From contig NZ_BCVC01000002.1 of assembly GCF_001591545.1 (NCBI RefSeq), positions 406,580 to 470,579 on the forward strand: a stretch of DNA of 64,000 nucleotides, given 5' to 3'. This DNA comes from Lederbergia lenta NBRC 16444. GTDB lineage: Bacteria; Bacillota; Bacilli; Bacillales; Bacillaceae_C. Numbering within the stretch: position 1 is the first letter of the stretch; each line of letters starts with the position of its first letter. A model generated the notes under the pieces. It was given only the letters and a program-made list of their open reading frames with translations. It was not told the origin of the DNA and searched no databases. Of this stretch, positions 16,105 through 25,897 are shown piece after piece. A program made the position numbers and the translations under genes.

Positions 16105-18489
16105 GTGTCTTACAGCATTAAAAAAGCAGCTGTCCTTGGCTCTGGAGTAATGGGTTCTGGAATTGCAGCCCATCTCGCTAATATTGGTATTCCAACGCTA
16201 CTTTTAGATGTCGTGCCAAAGGAGCCAACGGCAGAAGAAACAGTTAATGGTCTAACGCTCGAAGATAAAAAGGTAAGGGATAGACTTGCTAATAATGCAT
16301 TAGAAAAATTAATAAAACAAAAACCAGCCCCGCTTACGAACAAAGAAAATGTAGCATTAATTACTGCTGGAAATCTTGATGATGATTTACAAAAATTATC
16401 AGAAATAGATTGGATCATTGAAGTAGTTGTTGAAAATCTAGAGGTAAAAAAGAAAGTATTTGAACAAGTTGATCATTATCGAAAAGCAGGGAGCATTGTC
16501 AGCTCGAATACATCGGGAATTTCCGTTGAGTCAATGTCTGATGGACGTTCAGATGATTTTCAAAAGCATTTTATGGGCACTCATTTCTTTAATCCCCCTA
16601 GATACTTAAAACTATTAGAAATTATTCCAACGAAGAAAACAGATCCAGCTGTACTCCGATTTATGCGAATATTCAGCGAAGATGTACTTGGAAAAGGTGT
16701 TGTCATCGCGAAGGACACGCCGAATTTTATCGCCAATCGAATTGGAACATATGGCTTACTTATAACGGTTAGGGAAATGTTAAAAGGAGGCTATAGCATT
16801 GGTGAAATTGATTCAATCACTGGCACATTGATAGGTCGTCCAAAAAGCGCTACGTTTCGAACATTGGATGTTGTTGGATTAGATACATTTATTCATGTTG
16901 CTAATAATGTATATGATCAAGTGGAGGGTGAAGAAAAACAAGTTTTTGCCGTTCCAGAATTTATGAGGAATATGCAGGAAAAGGGCTGGCTTGGTAGCAA
17001 ATCGGGTCAAGGGTTTTATCTGAAGAAGGGCAAAGAAATTCTTGAGTTGAATCCAGAAACGATGGAATATGAAGGGCGCAAAAAGTTGAAAACACCTGGA
17101 CTGGAGATGGCTAAACAGGCAAAAGGAACAATAAATAAAATGAAAGCGCTTGTACATTTGGGTGATCGGGCAGGAGAGTTGCTTTGGAATATTACCGCTC
17201 CAGTCCTCGCCATTTCAGCAGAATTACTAGGTAATATTGCCGATGATATTATCTCGATAGATAAGGCGATGAAGTGGGGGTTTGGTTGGAAGTACGGTCC
17301 TTTTGAAATCTGGGATGCGATTGGTGTAGAGAAATCCGTGCAAAAGATGGAGAAGGACGGCATTAGGGTTCCGGTTTGGGTAAAGGCAATGTTAGAGCAA
17401 GGAAATACATCATTTTATAAAGAGGAAGATGGGACGAAATTATTTTATTCTAATGGAGAGTATAAAGAGATAGCTGTAAATCCGAAAGTCATAGATTTAA
17501 AGTTATTGAAAAAGCAAGAAAAGTTGCTGAAAAAAAATACAGGTGCAAGTTTAATAGACATTGGTGATGACGTTGTTCTACTCGAATTCCATTCACCGAA
17601 TAATGCAATTGGTTTTGATATTATCCAAATGATTAATGATGCAATTGAAGAAACGGAAAAAAATTATAAAGGACTCGTTATCGGAAACCAAGGGAAAAAC
17701 TTCTGCGTTGGAGCCAACCTAGCGATGATTTTGATGGCCGCCCAAGATGACGATATTTTTGAAGTAGATATGGTAATTCGTCAATTCCAGCAGGCAATGA
17801 TGAAAATAAAATATAGTGAGAAGCCAGTGGTTGTAGCGCCGTTTGGGATGACACTTGGCGGTGGCGCTGAAGTTTGTTTACCGGCAGCACATATCCAAGC
17901 ATCAATGGAAACATATATCGGACTTGTTGAAGCAGGTGTTGGCCTGATACCAGGTGGCGGCGGAAACAAAGAGCTATATATTAAAACATTGCAGGGAATG
18001 CCAAAAGGAATAGAGTTTGATTTGCAAAAGGTCGCCAATAAAGTATTTGAAACAATAGCAATGGCGAAGGTGTCTACATCAGCAGATGAAGCCTATGACA
18101 ATGGATTTCTTAATAGAAATGATGGTATTAGCGTGAATGGAGATCATTTACTTTATGATGCAAAACAAGCGGTAATTGGAATGTATAACAATGGCTATCA
18201 ACCACCTTCACGAAAAAAAGTGCCAGTCACCGGAGAAACCGGATATGCCACTTTATTACTTGGTGCAGAAACGATGCGTCTATCAGGATATATTTCAGAT
18301 CATGATATGAAAATAGCTAAGAAAATAGCATATGTTATTGCTGGTGGCAAGGTACCATTCGGTACAGAAGTGGATGAACAATATTTGCTAGATCTTGAAA
18401 GAGAAGCGTTTTTAAGCCTTGTGGCTGAGCCAAAATCGCAACAACGTATGCAACATATGCTCGTAAAGGGTAAACCACTTAGAAACTGA
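16105..18489 (+). CDS. fadN: 3-hydroxyacyl-CoA dehydrogenase / enoyl-CoA hydratase FadN
   Basis: 794 residues from the GTG 8 nt after AGGGGG. An NAD-binding Rossmann domain comes first (GSGVMGSGIAAHLA). The HAD substrate region follows with SSNTSGISVESM and HFFNPPRYLKLLEI. A crotonase-type domain occupies about 480-700, with VIGNQGKNFCVGANL and TLGGGAEVCLPA. The order, HAD first and hydratase second, is that of FadN, the reverse of E. coli FadB. It performs the hydration and second oxidation of beta-oxidation. It is first in the fadN-fadA-fadE operon. Confidence 0.95.
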   Translation: MSYSIKKAAVLGSGVMGSGIAAHLANIGIPTLLLDVVPKEPTAEETVNGLTLEDKKVRDRLANNALEKLIKQKPAPLTNKENVALITAGNLDDDLQKLSEIDWIIEVVVENLEVKKKVFEQVDHYRKAGSIVSSNTSGISVESMSDGRSDDFQKHFMGTHFFNPPRYLKLLEIIPTKKTDPAVLRFMRIFSEDVLGKGVVIAKDTPNFIANRIGTYGLLITVREMLKGGYSIGEIDSITGTLIGRPKSATFRTLDVVGLDTFIHVANNVYDQVEGEEKQVFAVPEFMRNMQEKGWLGSKSGQGFYLKKGKEILELNPETMEYEGRKKLKTPGLEMAKQAKGTINKMKALVHLGDRAGELLWNITAPVLAISAELLGNIADDIISIDKAMKWGFGWKYGPFEIWDAIGVEKSVQKMEKDGIRVPVWVKAMLEQGNTSFYKEEDGTKLFYSNGEYKEIAVNPKVIDLKLLKKQEKLLKKNTGASLIDIGDDVVLLEFHSPNNAIGFDIIQMINDAIEETEKNYKGLVIGNQGKNFCVGANLAMILMAAQDDDIFEVDMVIRQFQQAMMKIKYSEKPVVVAPFGMTLGGGAEVCLPAAHIQASMETYIGLVEAGVGLIPGGGGNKELYIKTLQGMPKGIEFDLQKVANKVFETIAMAKVSTSADEAYDNGFLNRNDGISVNGDHLLYDAKQAVIGMYNNGYQPPSRKKVPVTGETGYATLLLGAETMRLSGYISDHDMKIAKKIAYVIAGGKVPFGTEVDEQYLLDLEREAFLSLVAEPKSQQRMQHMLVKGKPLRN

Positions 18490-18519
18490 TTGAAAGTTTA
18501 AGAGGAAGAGGGGGATTAT

Positions 18520-19698
18520 ATGCGTGAGGCGGTTATCGTTACTGGTGCTAGGACACCAGTTGGTAGGGCGAAAAAAGGCACGCTTGCTTATACAAGACCT
18601 GATGACTTAGGAGCGTTAGCGGTAAAAGAAACGCTAAAACGTGCGGGGAATTACGAAGGAAACATTGATGATCTAATTATTGGTTGTGCCATGCCTGAAG
18701 CGGAACAAGGTTTAAATATGGCGAGAAATATTGGTGGATTGGCAGGGTTACCAGATACTGTACCAGCAATTACGATAAATCGTTATTGCTCGTCCGGCTT
18801 GCAGTCTATTGCTTATGCTGCAGAGAGAATCATGCTCGGCGCTTCGAATACGATTATTGCTGGTGGAGCAGAATCAATGAGTATAGTTCCAATGATGGGG
18901 CATGTAGTGAGACCAAATATCAAGCTGGCTGAAACTTCGCCAGCCTATTATATGGGAATGGGTCACACTGCAGAAGAAGTGGCAGAAAAGTTTGGCATAT
19001 CGAGAGAAGAGCAAGACAGATTTGCTGTTAGGAGCCATCAGAAGGCTGCTAAAGCAATCGCCAACGGAAAATTTGATGAGGAGATTGTTTCAGTAGATGT
19101 GATCAACAAATATGTTGGATCGGATAATAAAGTGAAAGAACATAGGATTCAATTTGATAAAGATGAAGGCGTTCGCCCTAATACAAATATGGAGGTACTG
19201 TCTAAATTACGACCAGCTTTTTCAGTAACGGGATCAGTGACTGCAGGAAATTCCTCACAAACGAGTGATGGAGCAGCTGCGGTTATGGTAATGGATCGAG
19301 AAAAAGCAGATTCCCTTGGGTTAAAGCCACTCGTGAAATTTCGTTCATTTGCAGTTGCAGGAGTACCGCCAGAAATAATGGGTATTGGACCCGTTAAGGC
19401 CATACCAAAAGCGCTAAAAATGGCTGGACTTGAGCTTAACGATATCGGTTTATTTGAATTAAATGAAGCATTTGCTTCTCAATCAATTCAAGTCATTAGA
19501 GAGCTTGGTCTAAATGAAGAAATTGTTAATGTAAATGGCGGTGCAATCGCATTGGGTCATCCACTTGGTTGTACAGGAACAAAATTAACATTAACTCTCG
19601 CACATGAAATGAAACGACGAAATGTTGAATTTGGAATAGTCACAATGTGTATTGGTGGAGGAATGGGTGCAGCGGGAGTATTTGAATTAATTTCCTAA
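18520..19698 (+). CDS. fadA: Acetyl-CoA acyltransferase (3-ketoacyl-CoA thiolase) FadA
   Basis: 392-residue thiolase. The nucleophile is Cys90 in [10 protein letters not shown]. The acid-base pair is His347 in [11 protein letters not shown] and Cys377 in TMCIGGGMG. It cleaves 3-ketoacyl-CoA with CoA to acetyl-CoA and a shortened acyl-CoA. It lies 30 nt after fadN with a strong GAGGAAGAGGGGG leader and 13 nt before fadE. Confidence 0.96.
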   Translation: MREAVIVTGARTPVGRAKKGTLAYTRPDDLGALAVKETLKRAGNYEGNIDDLIIGCAMPEAEQGLNMARNIGGLAGLPDTVPAITINRYCSSGLQSIAYAAERIMLGASNTIIAGGAESMSIVPMMGHVVRPNIKLAETSPAYYMGMGHTAEEVAEKFGISREEQDRFAVRSHQKAAKAIANGKFDEEIVSVDVINKYVGSDNKVKEHRIQFDKDEGVRPNTNMEVLSKLRPAFSVTGSVTAGNSSQTSDGAAAVMVMDREKADSLGLKPLVKFRSFAVAGVPPEIMGIGPVKAIPKALKMAGLELNDIGLFELNEAFASQSIQVIRELGLNEEIVNVNGGAIALGHPLGCTGTKLTLTLAHEMKRRNVEFGIVTMCIGGGMGAAGVFELIS

Positions 19699-19711
19699 GG
19701 GGGCTATTAAT

Positions 19712-21496
19712 ATGGCAAATGAAACGAAAAAGCTGATCAAGGGCGGAGCATTTTTAATTGAGGATATTGTTGCGGAACAAATATTTACACCTGAGGATTA
19801 TACAGATGAACATAAAATGATCGCCAAAACGACAGAGGACTTCGTCAATAATGAAGTAATGCCTGAAGTGGAACATCTCGAAAATCATGAGTTCGATCGA
19901 TCTGTGAAATTATTAAAACAAGCGGGAGAGCTTGGACTACTAGGTGCAGACGTTCCTGAGGAATATGGTGGATTGGCCCTTGATAAAGTGAGCTCATCGT
20001 TGATTTCCGAAAAACTGGCGAAAGCCGGTGGTTTTTCAATCTCACATGGTGCACACGTGGGAATCGGTTCCCTACCAATTGTTTTATTTGGTAATGAGGC
20101 ACAAAAACAAAAGTATCTGCCTTCTTTAGCAACAGGCGAGTTACTAGCTGCTTATGCCTTAACAGAGCCGGGGTCTGGATCAGATGCGCTTGGTGCAAAA
20201 ACAAATGCAAAGTTGAACGATGCCGGAACCCACTATATTTTGAACGGTGAAAAACAGTGGATTACTAACTCTGCTTTTGCGGATGTATTCATTGTATATG
20301 CGAAAATTGATGGTGAACATTTTTCTGCATTTATCGTTGAAAGAGAATATCCTGGAGTATCGACAGGACCAGAAGAAAAGAAAATGGGTATTAAAAGTTC
20401 ATCCACACGAACATTAATATTAGAAGACGCAGAAGTTCCAGCAGAGAACTTGCTAGGTGAAGCTGGAAAGGGGCATAGAATTGCATTTAATATTTTAAAT
20501 ATTGGCCGTTATAAGCTTGGAGTAGGAGCGGTTGGCGGTTCTAAACGAGCGCTTGAAATAACTTTGCAATACGCAAACCAGCGGAAACAGTTTAAAACAC
20601 CAATATCCCAATTCAATTTGACAAAAGAAAAATTCGGTACACTTGGCTCTGAATTATATGCAGCAGAAAGTTCTGTTTACAGAACAGTCGGTTTATTTGA
20701 AGATCGAATGGGGCAGTTAACAGAGGAGCAAGTGAAAAATGGGGGAGAGGTTGCACGTTCGATTGCTGAGTATGCAATTGAATGTTCTTTAAACAAAGTG
20801 TTCGCATCAGAAGTTCTCGATCATGTGGTTGACGAAGGTGTTCAAGTCCATGGTGGGTATGGGTATATGCAAGAATACGAAATTGAAAGAGCGTATCGAG
20901 ACTCGCGAATTAATCGGATTTTTGAAGGTACAAATGAAATCAATCGATTACTCGTCCCAGGTACTTTTCTAAAAAAGGCATTTAAAGGTGAGTTACCTAT
21001 ACTTCAAAAAGCACAAAGCTTGCAAGAAGAAATAATGATGCTCATGCCTGAAGAACCTGGAAGTGAGCCACTTGATCAAGAGAAGCAGTTAGTGAAAGGT
21101 GCCAAGAAAGTAGCGATTATGATTGCTGGGCTAGGAGCACAAAAGTATGGGCAAGAATTGGAAAAGGAACAAGAAATTTTAGCGAAACTTGCAGATATCG
21201 TATCGCTTGCCTATGCAATGGAATCCACAGTATTAAGAACGGAGAAAGCAATTGGTCGCAACGGTGTTGATAAAAATAAACAAAAACGATTATATACAGA
21301 AATTTTCTGTCAAGATTCCATCGTAAAGGTGGAGCAATATGCGAAAGAATGCCTTGCTGCGATTGAGGAAGGCGACACATTCCGGATGATGAATTCAGCA
21401 CTTCGTAAACTCACGCGTCATACACCGATCAATGTAATTGCGAAGAAACGAGAGGCCGCGGATCAATTAATTGTTTCTGGGAAATTTATAGTTTAA
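19712..21496 (+). CDS. fadE: Acyl-CoA dehydrogenase FadE
   Basis: 594-residue FAD enzyme for the first step of beta-oxidation. The acyl-CoA dehydrogenase core covers about residues 30-410: YALTEPGSGSDA, the FAD contact EKQWITNS, LNIGRYKLG, QVHGGYGYMQEY and RINRIFEGTNEINR. A further roughly 180-residue helical extension follows, as in very-long-chain types and B. subtilis FadE. AAGGGGGC lies before the ATG. It is the last gene of the fad operon and is followed by a terminator. Confidence 0.95.
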   Translation: MANETKKLIKGGAFLIEDIVAEQIFTPEDYTDEHKMIAKTTEDFVNNEVMPEVEHLENHEFDRSVKLLKQAGELGLLGADVPEEYGGLALDKVSSSLISEKLAKAGGFSISHGAHVGIGSLPIVLFGNEAQKQKYLPSLATGELLAAYALTEPGSGSDALGAKTNAKLNDAGTHYILNGEKQWITNSAFADVFIVYAKIDGEHFSAFIVEREYPGVSTGPEEKKMGIKSSSTRTLILEDAEVPAENLLGEAGKGHRIAFNILNIGRYKLGVGAVGGSKRALEITLQYANQRKQFKTPISQFNLTKEKFGTLGSELYAAESSVYRTVGLFEDRMGQLTEEQVKNGGEVARSIAEYAIECSLNKVFASEVLDHVVDEGVQVHGGYGYMQEYEIERAYRDSRINRIFEGTNEINRLLVPGTFLKKAFKGELPILQKAQSLQEEIMMLMPEEPGSEPLDQEKQLVKGAKKVAIMIAGLGAQKYGQELEKEQEILAKLADIVSLAYAMESTVLRTEKAIGRNGVDKNKQKRLYTEIFCQDSIVKVEQYAKECLAAIEEGDTFRMMNSALRKLTRHTPINVIAKKREAADQLIVSGKFIV

Positions 21497-21504
21497 GTAT
21501 TTTG

Positions 21505-21535
21505 AACCGGGCTGCAGTAATATAGCTCGGTTTTT
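21505..21535 (+). terminator. Terminator of the fad operon
   Basis: AACCGGGCT / AGCTCGGTT stem (one G-T pair) with a 10-nt loop, followed by five T residues. Confidence 0.85.
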
Positions 21536-21671
21536 AACATTAGAGCTGTCCTTACAAATGATAAAAGGAAAACTTAGTCGTTTATTTCGAATCAATTTAG
21601 ACGAAGTCTTGATGAGAATGAGTTATAATAATGGGGAATTGAGAGAATGACTAGAAAAGGACGGTAATGAT

Positions 21672-22031
21672 ATGTCACTTATGTTTTATTCATATCCTTC
21701 ATGCAGTACGTGTCGCAAAGCGAAAAAGTGGTTGGAGGAAAACCATTTTGAGTTTAAGGAAATACATATTGTAAATAATACTCCAACGAGTAATGAAATA
21801 AAGCAGATGCACGAAAATAGTAGCCTTGAATTAAAGAAATTCTTTAATACAAGTGGTAAAAAGTATCGTGAACTTGGCTTAAAAGATAAGCTACCTACCG
21901 CAACAGAAGAAGAGCTATATGAATTACTTGCTTCGGATGGCATGCTGATTAAGCGTCCAATTGTCACCGACGGGGAAAAAGTGACAGTAGGTTTTAAAGA
22001 ATCGGAATTTGAGGGAACATGGATTAGTTAA
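21672..22031 (+). CDS. yusI: ArsC/Spx family protein YusI
   Basis: 119-residue thioredoxin-fold protein of the arsenate reductase/Spx family. The redox motif C11-S-T-C14 near the N-terminus and the LIKRPIV stretch (about residue 92) with its conserved Arg are family marks. It resembles YusI more than Spx because it lacks Spx's basic C-terminal surface and lies next to gcvH. Arsenate reduction, transcription control or a general thiol role are all possible. Confidence 0.88.
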   Translation: MSLMFYSYPSCSTCRKAKKWLEENHFEFKEIHIVNNTPTSNEIKQMHENSSLELKKFFNTSGKKYRELGLKDKLPTATEEELYELLASDGMLIKRPIVTDGEKVTVGFKESEFEGTWIS

Positions 22032-22120
22032 AAATATTCCAATCTGAAAATGCTTTTCTTGATTTAGTGAAATTCTTTATGTACATTAACAATAGAAGAT
22101 ATTATGGAGGGGTTTTTAGG

Positions 22121-22504
22121 ATGAGTTTACCAAAAGAACTTCGTTATTCTGACGAACATGAGTGGGTCAAAGAAGAAGGAGAGAAAGTACGTATTGGTAT
22201 TACTGACTTTGCACAATCAGAGCTTGGAGATATCGTATTTGTTGAGCTTCCTGAAGTAGGCGATGAAGTAACTGCTGATGAACCATTTGGAAGTGTAGAG
22301 TCTGTAAAAACTGTATCTGAATTATACGCACCAATAACTGGTAAGGTAGTAGAGGTAAACGAAGACCTAGAAGACAATCCAGAGTATGTGAATGAATCCC
22401 CTTTCGAAAAAGCATGGATGATCGTAGTAGAACCTTCTGATCGCAGTGAGTTTGATGGTCTCATGACGGCTGAACAATATGCTGACATGACAAACGAAGA
22501 CTAA
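22121..22504 (+). CDS. gcvH: Glycine cleavage system H protein
   Basis: 127 residues from the ATG 8 nt after GGAGGGG; the frame extends upstream without a start signal. The lipoyl attachment site is Lys63 in [13 protein letters not shown]. The EWVKEEG start and the [13 protein letters not shown] turn are typical. It shuttles the methylamine group of glycine between the P, T and L proteins. It also passes lipoate to other complexes in Bacillus. No gcvT or gcvP lies here, as usual in Bacillaceae. Confidence 0.96.
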   Translation: MSLPKELRYSDEHEWVKEEGEKVRIGITDFAQSELGDIVFVELPEVGDEVTADEPFGSVESVKTVSELYAPITGKVVEVNEDLEDNPEYVNESPFEKAWMIVVEPSDRSEFDGLMTAEQYADMTNED

Positions 22505-22513
22505 TAATAGATT

Positions 22514-22546
22514 CGCACCTTGGCAATTGCTGAGGTGCATTTTTTC
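22514..22546 (+). terminator. Terminator of gcvH
   Basis: GCACCT (22515-22520) pairs with AGGTGC (22533-22538), with TTTTTT right after. The same hexamers recur downstream and may form other pairs. Confidence 0.75.
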
Positions 22547-22561
22547 AATTCTTCAAGCTGG

Positions 22562-22662
22562 TTGCCAAGCCTCAGGTGCTAAAAAACTAGCAAACTTAAG
22601 GAATCTTCCTGTGATAAGTCAACATTAGCTCGCCCTTGAACGAGCACCTTCCGCTTTTTTTT
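22562..22662 (+). promoter_or_regulatory. Candidate attenuator-like leader of yusF
   Basis: AGGTGCT (22574-22580) can pair with AGCACCT (22643-22649), which is followed closely by a run of eight T residues. The same sequences can instead pair with the gcvH terminator arms. A second small hairpin GCTCG/CGAGC lies inside. No known riboswitch was recognised. Confidence 0.4.
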
Positions 22663-22706
22663 ATGTCTGACTTCAGTTACCAAAAATGATAATCGGAGTT
22701 GAAGGA

Positions 22707-23051
22707 ATGGATACAGCACCGAATAAAGTAATAATTGTTGAAGGTTTATCCGATAAAAAAAGAGTCGCTAGGATAATCAATGAGCCTATCGATATCATTT
22801 GCACTAATGGAACGATTAGTTTAACTAAACTGGACGAGCTAGTTGAGGAGCTGGAAGACAGAGATGTATATATTTTAGTGGATGCTGATATATCTGGAGA
22901 TAAGCTTAGAAAACAATTAAAACGAGAGTTTCCAATGGCCTATCATCTTTATATTGATCGTACGTATAGAGAAGTAGCTACTACACCCTACCAGCATTTG
23001 GCAACAATGCTATTAAGGGCAAACATAGATGTAGACGTAAAATACCTGTAA
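22707..23051 (+). CDS. yusF: Toprim domain protein YusF
   Basis: 114 residues from the ATG preceded by GGAG at 8 nt. It is a stand-alone Toprim fold: an acidic first motif VIIVEGLSDKKRV (Glu at the active site) and the DADISGDKLRK motif near residue 60. The architecture matches the small primase/RNase M5-like family of which B. subtilis YusF is a member. Such domains bind Mg ions and cut or join nucleic-acid phosphodiesters. The substrate is unknown. Confidence 0.88.
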   Translation: MDTAPNKVIIVEGLSDKKRVARIINEPIDIICTNGTISLTKLDELVEELEDRDVYILVDADISGDKLRKQLKREFPMAYHLYIDRTYREVATTPYQHLATMLLRANIDVDVKYL

Positions 23052-23072
23052 AAGAGGATGGATTAGCTTATT

Positions 23073-23387
23073 ATGAAAGAATGGTCTAAAGAAGATATAA
23101 ATGAAGTTTTGAAAAAGGAAGGGGTAACTGTTCTATATTTTTACACTCCGCTTTGTGGTACCTGTCAAGTTGCTGGGAAAATGATTAGTATTGTAGAACA
23201 TCTGGTAGATGAAATCCCATTTGGAAAAGCAGACTTAAATTATTTTCCAAAGCTTGCTGAGTATTTTTCTATTGAAAGTGTGCCTTGCCTATTAATTATA
23301 AAGGATGGGCAAGTGTATGAAAAAGTTTATGCATTTAAATCGGTGCCTGATTTACTAACCTTAATCCAGAAATATATAAATGACTAA
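23073..23387 (+). CDS. yusE: Thioredoxin-like protein YusE
   Basis: 104-residue thioredoxin fold with the active site C28-G-T-C31 in YTPLCGTC and the cis-Pro loop SVPCLLII. It lies 21 nt after yusF and probably shares its mRNA. Size and context match B. subtilis YusE. The CGTC site differs from classical CGPC, so the redox potential may differ. Confidence 0.9.
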   Translation: MKEWSKEDINEVLKKEGVTVLYFYTPLCGTCQVAGKMISIVEHLVDEIPFGKADLNYFPKLAEYFSIESVPCLLIIKDGQVYEKVYAFKSVPDLLTLIQKYIND

Positions 23388-23502
23388 AGCCAATCTTCTG
23401 GTATTTTGTCGAAAAGACGAAAAAAATGTCATTGACGATTAGAATTATGCATGGTAAAATCACATGTATAGAACAGCTGATTACAAATTTAATAACGTTT
23501 TG

Positions 23503-23612
23503 CTCTTATCGAGAGAGGTGGAGGGAATGTGCCCTGCGAAGCCCGGCAACCGTCACGGATGTGAAATGGTGCCAATTCACACGAAGCTTAATCGCTTTGA
23601 TAGATGAGAGGA
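23503..23612 (+). promoter_or_regulatory. SAM-I (S-box) riboswitch aptamer
   Basis: All consensus blocks are present in order: CTCTTATCGAGAGAGGTGG, AGGGAATGTGCCCTGCGAAGC, CCCGGCAACC, GGTGCCAATTC and the closing GATAGATGAGAG. The P1 strands CTCTTATC and GATAGATGAGAG frame the element. It sits in the leader of the oxidase-metQNI operon. When SAM is bound the following terminator is expected to form. Confidence 0.96.
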
Positions 23613-23629
23613 AGGTTTGTTTATTTATA

Positions 23630-23665
23630 TGCCTTTCTGCTCATTTGCGCAGAGGGCATTTTTAT
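23630..23665 (+). terminator. Riboswitch-controlled terminator
   Basis: TGCCTTTCTGC / GCAGAGGGCA stem followed by TTTTTAT, placed between the S-box and the first gene of the operon. Confidence 0.88.
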
Positions 23666-23746
23666 ATAAAGAAAAAGCAGACTATTCTTAGATATTTTAA
23701 CGTATGTAAAATACAGACAATTACAATTACGGAGGAGCTTTTCAAT

Positions 23747-24895
23747 ATGAGTACATATCATGAGAATGCAGTAGATGCGGATATTGCAGTTATTGGCTTA
23801 GGTTCTATGGGAAGTTTTGCATTCTGGCAACTTGCAAGCATGGGGAAAAGTGTAATAGGTTTTGATCGTTTTAGACCTGGACATGATAATGGTGCAGGAC
23901 ATGGGGAAACGAGAATTTTTCGTACCGCATATGGTGAGGGTGTAGCATATGTTCCTCTACTACAAGCAGCTAGAGAACTTTGGCGGAAATTAGAAGCGGA
24001 AACTAGTGTTGAATTATACGTAGAAACCGGTGGGACGATGTTCGGGCCAAAGGATGATAATTTTATCACTACCGTTCAAGAGAGTGTCCAGCAGTACCAA
24101 CTTCCTCATAAAGTATATGAAGGACCCGAGGCTAAGAAGGAATATCCGCAAATAAATTTTCAAGATAATCAAGTTGCTGTATTTGAAGAGCTGGCCGGTT
24201 TTGTAAAGCCCGAGTTGGCAATTGAAACAGCTGTTAAACGTGGCGAGGATTTGGGAGGTACTGTTTATACTAACAGTCCGGTAACTAGAATTGAGCCAGA
24301 TGATGATGGTGTCTCTATTATGTGTGGTGACAAACAATTTAGAGTGAAAAAGGTAATTGTTGCTTCTGGTGGTTGGACTTCAAAACTACTTCCACAGTTA
24401 AACTTACCAGTTTCGCTAGAACGGCAAGTATTGGTTTGGTACAAAGCTAGAAATCCCGAATTATTCACTCCAGATAAGTTTCCAATTTTCTCAAGAGTGA
24501 GTAAAGGCAGAGGTTTCTATGGCTTCCCATCATTGGATGGGGAAACGGTAAAGGTTGCTTTTCATCATGGTGGGGTAACGGCCGATCATCCTGATCATAT
24601 AGATCGTGAGATACATGAATCTGATTTGCTAGCACTTACTGAAAAAGTAAAAAAATATTTGCCGAATTTAATACCAGAACCTGTAAAAGCCAAGACTTGC
24701 TTTTATACAAATACGCCAGATGAACATTTTGTTCTTGGGCCAGCACCTGGTTTACAACATGTAACGCTACTTGGTCCAATGGCAGGGCATGGATTCAAGT
24801 TTGCGCCGATTATGGGGGAAATTGCAGCAGAGCTTGCAACTGATAAAACTCCTTCATTAGATATTAAGATGTTTGATCCGAATCGATTTCAATAA
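23747..24895 (+). CDS. N-methyl-L-amino acid oxidase (monomeric sarcosine oxidase / MTOX family)
   Basis: 382 residues from the ATG 10 nt after GGAGGA. It is a DAO-fold flavoprotein with GLGSMGSFAFWQLA as FAD-binding Rossmann motif, GHGETRIFRTAYGEG, the WTSKLLPQL helix, CFYTNTPDEHFVLG (Cys would carry covalent FAD in this family) and GPMAGHGFKFAP at the end. These are marks of monomeric sarcosine oxidase and N-methyltryptophan oxidase. The reaction removes an N-methyl group as formaldehyde and makes H2O2. It lies directly behind a SAM riboswitch and 54 nt before metQ with no terminator, so it is under methionine control. The true substrate is unknown. Confidence 0.9.
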   Translation: MSTYHENAVDADIAVIGLGSMGSFAFWQLASMGKSVIGFDRFRPGHDNGAGHGETRIFRTAYGEGVAYVPLLQAARELWRKLEAETSVELYVETGGTMFGPKDDNFITTVQESVQQYQLPHKVYEGPEAKKEYPQINFQDNQVAVFEELAGFVKPELAIETAVKRGEDLGGTVYTNSPVTRIEPDDDGVSIMCGDKQFRVKKVIVASGGWTSKLLPQLNLPVSLERQVLVWYKARNPELFTPDKFPIFSRVSKGRGFYGFPSLDGETVKVAFHHGGVTADHPDHIDREIHESDLLALTEKVKKYLPNLIPEPVKAKTCFYTNTPDEHFVLGPAPGLQHVTLLGPMAGHGFKFAPIMGEIAAELATDKTPSLDIKMFDPNRFQ

Positions 24896-24949
24896 ATGAT
24901 TTAAAAAAATAGATATCAGCTAAAGAAAAATCAAATGGGGGATTTAACG

Positions 24950-25801
24950 ATGAAAAGTAAAAAATATGTGAGTAAAACATTTGCATTGATTTTATTAGGA
25001 TTAATATTAGTACTAGCAGCTTGTGGATCAAAGGACAAGGCGAATAGTGATGTAGTGAAAGTTGGCGTAGGTTCAGCAGAAATACCAACATGGAATCTTG
25101 TGAAAGAACTTGCGGAAGAAAAAGGAATTAACATTGAAATTGTAAAGTTTGATGATTATGTTCAACCAAATATTGCATTAGATGCAGGGGAAATTGATAT
25201 TAATGCGTTTCAAACAGTGGTATATTTTGATAGCTTTAAAGAAGACAGAAAGCTTGATTTAGCAGCGATTGGAACTACTTCTATTTGGCCAATGGGTGCG
25301 TACTCAAAAGAAATTGATGATATAAGTGAATTAAAAGATGGCGACCAAGTTATTATACCAAAGGACCCAACTAACTTGGGAAGAGCGCTGCTACTGTTGC
25401 AAAAAGCGGAAGTAATTACATTGAAAGAAGGATTTGACGGTACAGGTGGGGTAGAGAATATCGTAGACAATCCTAAAAATCTTGAAATCACTCCTGTAGA
25501 TGCTGGACAAGCAGCACGTGGTCTTGATGATGCTCCTGTTGCTGTAATTAATTCTGATATGGCAATTAAAGCAGGTTTAAATCCTACTAATGGGTCTATT
25601 TTTAGAGAAGACTCAAGTAATAAGGCTTATGTTAATATTATTGCAGCACAAACAAAACGTAAAGATGATGAGACACTAAAAGAAATCGTAGAAATTTATC
25701 ATACAGATAAAGTGAAAGAATTTATTGAAGAAGAATTTAAAGGGGCAGCAGTTCCGGTGAGAGAACCGATTTCTTATTTAGAAGATTACAAACAAAACTA
25801 A
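24950..25801 (+). CDS. metQ: Methionine ABC transporter substrate-binding lipoprotein MetQ
   Basis: 283 residues from the ATG 7-8 nt after a GGGGGA site. A lipoprotein signal peptide ends in LVLAAC with Cys25. The mature part is of the NlpA/MetQ family: EINIEIVKFDDYVQPNIALDAGEIDINAFQT and the IPKDPTNLGRALLLLQ segment. It binds methionine, or its D-form or sulfoxide, outside the cell. It belongs to the S-box operon. Confidence 0.94.
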   Translation: MKSKKYVSKTFALILLGLILVLAACGSKDKANSDVVKVGVGSAEIPTWNLVKELAEEKGINIEIVKFDDYVQPNIALDAGEIDINAFQTVVYFDSFKEDRKLDLAAIGTTSIWPMGAYSKEIDDISELKDGDQVIIPKDPTNLGRALLLLQKAEVITLKEGFDGTGGVENIVDNPKNLEITPVDAGQAARGLDDAPVAVINSDMAIKAGLNPTNGSIFREDSSNKAYVNIIAAQTKRKDDETLKEIVEIYHTDKVKEFIEEEFKGAAVPVREPISYLEDYKQN

Positions 25802-25822
25802 GCCAAGATCCTTTACTACTTT

Positions 25823-25849
25823 AGCCTGTTTTCTTAAGTAAAACAGGCT
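25823..25849 (+). promoter_or_regulatory. Intercistronic hairpin between metQ and metN
   Basis: Perfect 10-bp stem AGCCTGTTTT / AAAACAGGCT with a 7-nt loop and no T-run. It could protect the metQ part of the mRNA and so raise binding-protein output over the permease. Confidence 0.55.
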
Positions 25850-25897
25850 AATAATGTTTGTATTTGCTAATTCATAAATGTGTAAGGAGATAAATAC

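Noticed and set aside
22067..22120. Longer GcvH start
   Set aside because: The ATG at 22121 has GGAGGGG at 8 nt and gives the usual H-protein length.
23426..23746. Long N-terminal extension of the oxidase
   Set aside because: It translates the SAM riboswitch and its terminator; the true start has GGAGGA.
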